Below are positions 57,233-64,000 of a DNA stretch of 64,000 nucleotides, piece by piece. Made by a program: the position numbers and the translations under genes. The stretch lies in NCBI RefSeq assembly GCF_003261055.1, contig NZ_CP030073.1, positions 7,874,001 to 7,938,000 of the forward strand. Direction: 5' to 3'. Position 1 is the first letter of the stretch. Each line of letters starts with the position of its first letter. The stretch comes from Streptomyces cadmiisoli. Lineage in GTDB: Bacteria > Actinomycetota > Actinomycetes > Streptomycetales > Streptomycetaceae. The notes beneath the pieces were generated by a model, which did no database searches, was not told the origin of the DNA, and worked only from the letters and a program-made list of their open reading frames with translations.

Positions 57233-58690
57233 TCAGGGGGCGATCCCGACCCCCTCCACCCGGCTCCATGTCCGCTCCTGGGCGGCCGTCATGGCGGGCC
57301 AGTGCAGCTCGCCCGGCCGTGGCCGGACACGAGAGGCGTACGGCAAGGGCCGGAACGCGGCGTCGTAGAAGCATCCGGAACCGTAGGCGCGGTCGAACGC
57401 GGCGCAGGAGTCGGCGATGGCGCGCGCCGTCGGCTTCCGTCCGCTGCGCACCCAACGGTCCAGCGCCGCCACGGAGTTGGCGTACTCGGCGTCGCTCAGC
57501 TCGCTGTGCTCGGACTCCCGGGTGAAGGTCTGCACGAGATGCCCGTCCCGGTGCGCGCCGCTCAGTGTGGCGCGGTAGGCCGCCTCGTGCTCGACGAAGG
57601 CGGTCGGGTCGTCGATCGCGTGGAGCGTCAGGACGGGGATCGCGACCCTGCCCGTGAGATCGCTGTCGTAGGACAGGTCACGGACGGCGGCCGGGTCGGG
57701 GGAGAAGCGCTCCACACCGGCGTTGAGGGCCGCGTCGTCGTGCGACCCGGAGTAGCGCACGCCCCGGTTGCCGAACGGATTGCGGTCGCCCAGCCGCTCG
57801 TGCACGATGTCGCGGAACGTGAAGACCGAGAAGCGCAGATGGGACTCCAGGGTGCGCTCCGGGATCCGGGTGACGGCCAGGATGTCGTCGAGGTTGCGCT
57901 GCTGGAGGGCTGTCCGGTCCTCGGGGGCGGAGTCGTATCCGGTGCACTCCTGCAACCGCGCCCGCAGTCCGGCGGAGGTCAGGGTCGACCCGGGGCGCAG
58001 CCCCTGCCACAGCGGGTACTGCGGCTCGGAGGGCCGGGGCAGGTTCCGGCAGTAGTACTGGTAGACCACCCGCAGGTCGACCCGGTAGTCGTAACCGCGG
58101 GACCCGCCACCGAGCACGCCGTTGGTCAGCAGCGCCCCGTCGTAGGGGCCGCTCCGGCCGCCGTACACCTCGGCGGCCTTGGCCGCGACGTTCCCGCCCC
58201 ACGACTGGCCGTGGACGTAGGTCCGTTCCGGCTCGCCGAACGCGGACACGAACAGGCGGCGCACGTTCTCGGTGTCGGCCGCGGCCATGCGCGTGCCGTA
58301 GCCGCCGCGGCGGTAGGACGAACCCGCCCACGCGTAACCCTGGTCCACCATCACCGACCAGCGCCCCAGATCGTCCAGGCTGCGCTGCGGGTCGGAGGCG
58401 GCGCCGAGGTCGGGACCGCCGTGGGCGTGGACCACCAGCTTCCCGTTCCAGTCGTCGGGGACGGCTATGGCGAAGTGGGCGCCGTTGCCGTCCTGACCGG
58501 TGTAGCAGGCGGCTTCGCCGGCGAGGTCCGCCGGGCAGTCGACGGACGCCGGACCCGAATCCGCCCGGGCGGCGGGGGCTCCGGCGAGCACACCCGCGAC
58601 CAGGGCCGCGGCACCGGCGACCGCCCCCGCGCGTCCCCGTGCGCGGCGGCGGAGGGGTCGGCGGATCCGGGGGGTTCTCCATGTCTTCAC
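57233..58690 (-). CDS. Secreted alpha/beta hydrolase (peptidase-like)
   Basis: A 485-residue exported hydrolase. A signal peptide with Arg-rich n-region (RRPLRRRARGR) and Ala/Gly core ends near APAARA (residue ~43). The nucleophile elbow is GQSWGG; the oxyanion region AHGGPD and a GHLVQTFTRESEH-type His region follow. Four or more Cys suggest disulfides. The layout is like secreted tripeptidyl/prolyl aminopeptidases or feruloyl esterases, but no specific family is clear. The ATG at 58690 has a plausible site. It is divergent from the TPR gene (234-bp gap). Confidence 0.78.
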   Translation of the reverse strand: MKTWRTPRIRRPLRRRARGRAGAVAGAAALVAGVLAGAPAARADSGPASVDCPADLAGEAACYTGQDGNGAHFAIAVPDDWNGKLVVHAHGGPDLGAASDPQRSLDDLGRWSVMVDQGYAWAGSSYRRGGYGTRMAAADTENVRRLFVSAFGEPERTYVHGQSWGGNVAAKAAEVYGGRSGPYDGALLTNGVLGGGSRGYDYRVDLRVVYQYYCRNLPRPSEPQYPLWQGLRPGSTLTSAGLRARLQECTGYDSAPEDRTALQQRNLDDILAVTRIPERTLESHLRFSVFTFRDIVHERLGDRNPFGNRGVRYSGSHDDAALNAGVERFSPDPAAVRDLSYDSDLTGRVAIPVLTLHAIDDPTAFVEHEAAYRATLSGAHRDGHLVQTFTRESEHSELSDAEYANSVAALDRWVRSGRKPTARAIADSCAAFDRAYGSGCFYDAAFRPLPYASRVRPRPGELHWPAMTAAQERTWSRVEGVGIAP

Positions 58691-58924
58691 GATGCGGCTC
58701 CTCGTCCGGGCTGGCGCTTCGTCGCGCTGTGCGCCGCGATGCTAGGGAGCGGCCGGAGCAAGGGCCATGCACTTGATCGTTGCGTTCATAGTGTTCGGCG
58801 CGCGTCCGTTCCGCGCCGCCCCGGTGCGGGGGCAAAGGGGAGCATCCCCGTCGAAAGATCGCGACTAGGCTGCAAAGGGTAGGCATCCCTCGTCGTACGG
58901 CGGTCGATGATGGAGGAGACACGC

Positions 58925-60664
58925 ATGGACTACTACGACCTCGGCACTCACGGCCGCCGCGTGACGACCTCGTCGCCCGAGGCCCAGACGTGGTTCGACC
59001 GCGGACTGGTCTGGACGTACGCCTTCAACCACGAGGAGGCCGTCGCCTGTTTCGAGGCCGCGGCCGCCGCGGACCCGGACTGCGCGATGGCCCGGTGGGG
59101 CATCGCCTACGCCCTCGGCCCCAACTACAACAAGCCCTGGGAGGCGTTCGACACCGAGGACCTCGCGCGCACCGTCGACCGCACCCACGCCGCCGTACGA
59201 CTCGCGCACGACACGGCGGCGGTCGCCGCCACCCCAGTCGAACGCGCCCTGATCGACGCGCTGAGGGCGCGTTATCCGCGGGCCGAGCCCGTCGCCGACT
59301 GCGCGGTGTGGAACGCGCCCTACGCCGAGGCCATGCGCGCCGTGTACGAACTGGCCCCCGACGACCTCGATCTCGCCACCCTGTACGCCGACGCCCTGAT
59401 GAACCTCACCCCCTGGCAGCTGTGGGACATCCGGACCGGTGAGCCCGCCGAAGGCGCCCGCACCCGCGAGGCCCGGGCCGTCCTCGAGCGGGCCCTGGCC
59501 ACCGCGGAGGGCGCCCGGCATCCGGGTGTGGTGCACATGTACATCCACCTGATGGAGATGTCGCCGACCCCCGAGGCGGCGCTCCCCGTCGCCGACCGGC
59601 TGCGCGGCCTGGTGCCCGACGCCGGCCACCTCCAGCACATGCCCACCCATCTGGACGTGCTCTGCGGTGACTACCGGCGCGTGGTGTCCGACAACAGCGC
59701 CGCCATCGCCGCCGACGAGAAGTACCGCGCACGAGCCGGCGCGATGAACTTCTACACCCTGTACCGCTCGCACAACTACCACTTCAAGATCTACGGCGCG
59801 ATGTTCCTCGGCCAGTCCCGTGTCGCCCTGGAGACCGCCGCCGCGCTGGAGGAGTCGATCAGCGAGGACCTGCTGCGGGTGCAGAGCCCGCCCATGGCCG
59901 ACTGGCTGGAGGGCTTCCTCGCCATGCGGGTCCATGTGCTGATCCGGTTCGGCCGCTGGGCGGAGATCCTGGACCTGCCACTGCCCGCCGACCCGGAGCT
60001 GTACAGCGTGACGACCGCGATGCTGCGCTACGCCCGTGGTGTCGCGCTGTCGGCGACCGGCCGGATCGCCGGGGCGGAGGCCGAACGCGAGCTGTTCCGG
60101 GAGGCGCTCACCAGGGTCCCCGGTACACGCATGCTGTTCAACAACACCTGCGCCGACATCCTCGCGGTCGCCTCGGCGATGCTCGACGGCGAACTGGAGT
60201 ACCGCAAGGGCCGGTACGACGCCGCTTTCGCCGCGCTGCGGCGCGCGGTGGAACTCGACGACGACCTGCCCTACGACGAGCCGTGGGGCTGGATGCAGCC
60301 CACCCGGCACGCCTACGGCGCCCTGCTGCTGGAGCAGGGCCGCGTGGAGGAGGCCGCGGCGGTCTACCGGGCCGACCTCGGTCTCGACGACACCCTGCCG
60401 CGCCCCTTGCAGCACCCCGGCAACGTCTGGGCCCTGCACGGCCTGCACGAGTGCCTGGTCCGTCTCGGCAGGACGGGGGAGGCGCGGATCCTTGCCCAGC
60501 AGCTCAAGATGGCCGCCGCTGTGGCGGACGTGCCCGTCGAGGCGTCCTGCTTCTGCCGCCTGGAACGCGTCGCCGCCCCGCTGGGCGGGGGCGACTCCCC
60601 GGGCGACTCCACGGGCGGCACCGACCCGGTGGGCGCCGGCGACTGCTGCGGCGCGGAGGGCTGA
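58925..60664 (+). CDS. Tetratricopeptide-repeat protein with conserved His clusters
   Basis: A 579-residue protein built of TPR-like helical hairpins (e.g. YAFNHEEAVACFEAAAAADP, AYGALLLEQGRVEEAAAVY, CLVRLGRTGEARILAQQL). It carries VHMYIHLMEMSP and GHLQHMPTHLDV near residues ~200-245, His-rich blocks that could bind metal or form an active site (inference). Its Cys-rich tail (SCFCRLE, then DCCGAEG) is also unusual. The ATG at 58925 follows GGAGGAG; a longer start at 58907 is possible. Proteins of this type are widespread in Streptomyces and uncharacterised. Confidence 0.85.
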   Translation: MDYYDLGTHGRRVTTSSPEAQTWFDRGLVWTYAFNHEEAVACFEAAAAADPDCAMARWGIAYALGPNYNKPWEAFDTEDLARTVDRTHAAVRLAHDTAAVAATPVERALIDALRARYPRAEPVADCAVWNAPYAEAMRAVYELAPDDLDLATLYADALMNLTPWQLWDIRTGEPAEGARTREARAVLERALATAEGARHPGVVHMYIHLMEMSPTPEAALPVADRLRGLVPDAGHLQHMPTHLDVLCGDYRRVVSDNSAAIAADEKYRARAGAMNFYTLYRSHNYHFKIYGAMFLGQSRVALETAAALEESISEDLLRVQSPPMADWLEGFLAMRVHVLIRFGRWAEILDLPLPADPELYSVTTAMLRYARGVALSATGRIAGAEAERELFREALTRVPGTRMLFNNTCADILAVASAMLDGELEYRKGRYDAAFAALRRAVELDDDLPYDEPWGWMQPTRHAYGALLLEQGRVEEAAAVYRADLGLDDTLPRPLQHPGNVWALHGLHECLVRLGRTGEARILAQQLKMAAAVADVPVEASCFCRLERVAAPLGGGDSPGDSTGGTDPVGAGDCCGAEG

Positions 60665-60762
60665 CCGCGCCCGGCGCGAGTCGTGCCGACCGGCGTGGTG
60701 TGACACGCCCCCGGTCGGACCATCCCTCAATTCGCACCAATTTGTGGCTTAGCGTACGGGAT

Positions 60763-61821
60763 ATGATGAAAAGCCAACTCGCGTACTTGGCATGCGCGGC
60801 AGCCGTCATCGGTACGACCCTCGGCGCCGCACCACCGGACGCCATCCACCGGACCCATCTGGTCCATGCGGGGCAGTCGATCCAGAAGGCCGTGGACGCC
60901 GCCCAGACGGGCGACACCGTTCTGGTGGCCCCCGGCACCTACCGCGAGAGCGTCAAGGTGACCACGCCCGGCCTGACCCTGCGCGGCATGGGCCGGAGCA
61001 CGGTGATCGAGCCGGCCACGCAGAGCGCCGGCAACAGCTGTGCCACGGCCGGCAACGGCATCTGCGTGGTGGGCACGAAGGACAACATGCTCAAGGGCGT
61101 CACGATCGCCTCCCTGACCGTGGCCGGCTTCGCCAAGTCAGGTGTGTCGGCGGTCGCGACGGACCAGCTGACCGTGCGCAACGTGACGGCCGTGCGCAAT
61201 GGCGTGTGGGGCATCGCCGAGGAGCACTCGGTGCGCAGCGTGTTCCGCGGGAACACCGCCCGGGACAACGGCGACGCGGGTTTGTTCCTCGCCAACACGA
61301 TCACCGATGAGGCCGGGGCGCTGGACACGCGGGGAACCGTGGTCGAGGCCAACCGGTTGTCGGGCAACCGCATCGGTGTCACCGTCCGCCGCCTGCGGAA
61401 CCTGGTCGTCGAGCGCAACCTCGTCACCGGCAACTGCGCGGCCGTGTTCGTCGTCGGCGATGAGAACAAGCCGAAGGCCGGTGACCTCGCCGTCCGCGAC
61501 AACCACATCGAGCAGAACAACAAGTTCTGCCCGAAGACCGAGCGGCTGCCGTTCCTCCAGGGCTCGGGCATCGTCCTGACCGGCGCCGAGAAGACCCTGG
61601 TCACGGGGAACGTCGTCAAGGACAACATCGGAGCGTCCCCGCTGTCGGGCGGCATCGTCGTCTTCCAGAGCATGGTCGGCGTCACCAGCGAGGACAACCG
61701 GATCAGCGACAACGAGCTGGAGGGCAACGCCCCGGCCGACCTCGTGAACACCGACAGCGGCAAGGGCAACACCTTCGCGAACAACTCCTGCTGGGCGTCC
61801 AAGCCCACGGGAATGTGCTGA
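60763..61821 (+). CDS. Secreted right-handed parallel beta-helix protein
   Basis: A 352-residue protein with a signal peptide (MMKSQLAYLACAAAVIGTTL, cleavage near residue 22) and a NosD/pectate-lyase-like beta-helix. Repeats such as LTVRNVTAVRNGVWGIAEEHS, GLFLANTITD and LVVERNLVTGNCAAVFV carry the N-rich ladder of such folds. HAGQSIQKAVDAAQTGDTVLVAPGTYRE is the standard N-cap. Four Cys near the ends may be disulfide-bonded. It lacks clear lyase catalytic Lys/Arg clusters, so a carbohydrate-binding or processing role is a guess. The O-methyltransferase gene follows 52 bp later. Confidence 0.82.
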   Translation: MMKSQLAYLACAAAVIGTTLGAAPPDAIHRTHLVHAGQSIQKAVDAAQTGDTVLVAPGTYRESVKVTTPGLTLRGMGRSTVIEPATQSAGNSCATAGNGICVVGTKDNMLKGVTIASLTVAGFAKSGVSAVATDQLTVRNVTAVRNGVWGIAEEHSVRSVFRGNTARDNGDAGLFLANTITDEAGALDTRGTVVEANRLSGNRIGVTVRRLRNLVVERNLVTGNCAAVFVVGDENKPKAGDLAVRDNHIEQNNKFCPKTERLPFLQGSGIVLTGAEKTLVTGNVVKDNIGASPLSGGIVVFQSMVGVTSEDNRISDNELEGNAPADLVNTDSGKGNTFANNSCWASKPTGMC

Positions 61822-61873
61822 CCGGACGGCTGTAGCCCTCATTTTCTGACCCACGAAGGAAGGGAAGCGGCAC

Positions 61874-62902
61874 ATGACGACCGCTGAGACTGCTCCGCCG
61901 CCGTCCATGCGGCTGAGAGAGCTGGTGTTCGGGGCGGCGTGTGCCGCTGCCCTCCGCGCGGCCGCCCGGCTGGGGGTCGCCGACGCGCTGGGCGACCACC
62001 CCATGGCCGTGGAGGACCTGGCGTCCGCGGTGAAGACCGAACCCAAGCCGCTGCGCAGGCTGCTGCGTGCCATGGCCTGCTACGGCGTGTTCGCCGAACG
62101 GCACGACGGGACGTTCGAGCACACCGACATGTCCCGGCTGCTGCGCGAGGACGACCCCAACAGCCTGCGCTACATCACGCTCTGGTGCACCGAGCCGTGG
62201 ACCTGGGACGCCTGGCCGAAGCTGGACGAGGCGGTGCGCACCGGCCACAACGTGGTGGAGGGCCTGTACGGGAAGGAGTTCTTCGAGTACCTCAACGAGG
62301 ACGCTCCGGAATCCGCCGTCGTCTTCAACCGCGCCATGACGACCTCGAGCATGCAGTCCGCCCGGGACGTCGCACAGTGCCTGGACCTGTCGGGCGCCTC
62401 GTCGATCGCCGACATCGGAGGCGGTCAGGGGCATGTGGTGGCGAGCCTGCTGGAGAAGTACCCCTCGCTGCACGGCACCCTGCTCGACCTGCCGCGCGTG
62501 GTCGAGAACGCCGATCCACGCCTGCGCCCGGGCGGCGAACTCGCCAACCGGGTGCACATCGTCCCCGGCGACTGCCGCGTGGACATCCCGGTCCGGGCCG
62601 ATGTGTACATCATCAAGAACATCCTGGAATGGGACGACGAGAGCACCGCCCGCACCCTGCGCAACGTCATCCACGCGGGCGGCCCCGGCGCACGGGTCGT
62701 GGTCATCGAGAACCTGGTCGACGACTCGCCGTCGATGAGGTTCAGCAGCGCCATGGACCTGCTGCTGCTCCTCAACGTCGGCGGAGCGAAGCACACCCGG
62801 GACAGCATGGTCGGCCGGCTGACCGAAGCGGGTCTGGTCATCGACGAGTTCCGCGAGGTCAACCCCTACCTGCACGCGTTCGACTGCACCGTGCCCGCCT
62901 GA
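61874..62902 (+). CDS. O-methyltransferase, COMT-like
   Basis: A 342-residue SAM-dependent methyltransferase of the COMT/DnrK-like family. An N-terminal dimerisation helix bundle (to ~105) precedes the Rossmann domain, with SAM motif IADIGGGQGH (about residues 177-186) and GDCRVDIPVRADVYIIKNIL. The usual catalytic His (LHDW) is replaced: the motif reads ILEWDDE. Enzymes of this kind methylate aromatic polyketides, and it faces a whiE-like pigment operon. A good AGGAAGGGAAG site precedes the ATG. It is probably co-transcribed with the beta-helix gene. Confidence 0.88.
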   Translation: MTTAETAPPPSMRLRELVFGAACAAALRAAARLGVADALGDHPMAVEDLASAVKTEPKPLRRLLRAMACYGVFAERHDGTFEHTDMSRLLREDDPNSLRYITLWCTEPWTWDAWPKLDEAVRTGHNVVEGLYGKEFFEYLNEDAPESAVVFNRAMTTSSMQSARDVAQCLDLSGASSIADIGGGQGHVVASLLEKYPSLHGTLLDLPRVVENADPRLRPGGELANRVHIVPGDCRVDIPVRADVYIIKNILEWDDESTARTLRNVIHAGGPGARVVVIENLVDDSPSMRFSSAMDLLLLLNVGGAKHTRDSMVGRLTEAGLVIDEFREVNPYLHAFDCTVPA

Positions 62903-62934
62903 TCCTGCCCGCGGCCGCGCACGGGAACACCGGA

Positions 62935-62965
62935 CGCCGGGCCCGAGACATTCGCGGGCCCGGCG
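62935..62965. terminator. Bidirectional terminator between O-methyltransferase and cyclase genes
   Basis: CGCCGGGCCCG (62935-62945) pairs with CGGGCCCGGCG (62955-62965), an 11-bp perfect stem with a 9-nt loop, in the 84-bp gap between convergent genes. Confidence 0.7.
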
Positions 62966-62986
62966 GCCGGTGGCCGAGTGGGTGGT

Positions 62987-63319
62987 TCAGGCGGTGGCGT
63001 TCCGCTCCCAGCGGTAGAAGCAGTTCGCCATCGCGTCCTTCGGGGAACGCCAGGTCGCGGGGTCGTACGCGCTGACGTACGCCGACAGCCGCTCGCTGAT
63101 GTCGCGGAACTCGGAGTGCCCGGCGAGCTTGGCGATGGCCGGGGAGGGGTCCCGCTCGGCTTCGATGAGGTGCAGGTACACATCATCGAACTGAAACAGA
63201 CTGCGCCGGGAGACGCCCACCAGGTGCGGCAGCTCCCCCCGGTCCGAGTCCTCGAACACCTGGGCGATGTCCGGGGCCGAGCCGGGCTTCATCCGGGCGA
63301 CGATCAGGGTGTGGTGCAT
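62987..63319 (-). CDS. TcmI-family type II polyketide cyclase (WhiE-ORFVII-like)
   Basis: A 110-residue cyclase of the TcmI ferredoxin-like dimeric fold. The pattern HHTLIVARMKPGSAPDIAQVF, VSRRSLFQFDDVYLHLIE and the C-terminal NCFYRWE match the last cyclases of spore-pigment clusters. It closes later rings of the aromatic polyketide. Its start is 21 bp after the aromatase stop, and the two genes end the operon. A terminator lies 21 bp downstream. Confidence 0.92.
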   Translation of the reverse strand: MHHTLIVARMKPGSAPDIAQVFEDSDRGELPHLVGVSRRSLFQFDDVYLHLIEAERDPSPAIAKLAGHSEFRDISERLSAYVSAYDPATWRSPKDAMANCFYRWERNATA

Positions 63320-63340
63320 CGTCGTGTCCTCCGTCGGGGC

Positions 63341-64000
<660 letters not shown>

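Overview
The window is high-GC (about 70%), gene-dense actinobacterial DNA with strong G/C bias at third codon positions. Its genes point to Streptomyces: SigB-type sigma factors with RsbW/SpoIIE-like regulators, a GlgE-type alpha-glucan cluster, an ANTAR protein, a CsbD protein, Streptomyces-type secreted hydrolases, and the end of a whiE-like spore-pigment operon. From memory, the order sigma factor - glg cluster - second sigma factor resembles the S. coelicolor region running from sigM through the second glg cluster to sigG; I could not check this by search.

Layout. 1-7.7 kb: an MFS transporter, a lone cyclic-nucleotide-binding-fold protein, an RsbW-like ATPase followed by SigB-family sigma factor 1, a type II NADH dehydrogenase, two secreted proteins and a second HATPase. 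7.8-11 kb: a long-chain acyl-CoA synthetase and a YbdK-type carboxylate-amine ligase. 11-21.8 kb: glgE-treS-mak-glgB on the minus strand, with a pep2A-like gene and glgX diverging on the plus strand. TreS makes maltose from trehalose, Mak phosphorylates it, GlgE extends alpha-1,4-glucan from maltose-1-phosphate, GlgB branches it and GlgX debranches it. 21.8-27 kb: a VOC protein, an ANTAR protein, SigB-family sigma factor 2, and a MarR/ABC-ATPase/ABC-permease drug-export operon. 27-34.8 kb: a second-type hemC, an NPP1 (NLP) protein, an ATP-dependent DNA ligase, an orphan response regulator lacking the receiver lysine, a MarR regulator, a peroxiredoxin, a nonsense-interrupted hydrolase and a TauD-like dioxygenase. 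34.8-42.5 kb: a metallophosphoesterase, a GH64 beta-1,3-glucanase under a LacI-type operator, a dienelactone hydrolase, a YciO/Sua5 protein, a PucR-type regulator and small unknown genes. 42.6-48.1 kb: two large SpoIIE-type phosphatases in tandem. 48.3-60.7 kb: an epoxide hydrolase, a lipoprotein, a fructosamine-kinase-like protein, a methyltransferase, an aldo-keto reductase with a hydrolase relic, csbD, an APC permease, an S1 protease with a chitin-binding domain, a secreted peptidase-like hydrolase and a TPR protein. 60.7-64 kb: a parallel beta-helix protein and an O-methyltransferase converge on the minus-strand operon ACP - aromatase/cyclase - TcmI-type cyclase.

Main observations. The two SigB-family sigma genes share a promoter-like element, GTTT-N14-GGGG(C/A)A, followed exactly 11 nt later by a near-identical 18-nt leader box about 120 nt before each start codon. 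Three gene ruins are visible: an in-frame TGA in a secreted hydrolase, a frameshifted reductase C-terminus and an N-terminal hydrolase stub. A perfect 14-bp LacI-type palindrome lies upstream of the glucanase. No tRNA, rRNA, CRISPR array or insertion sequence was recognised.
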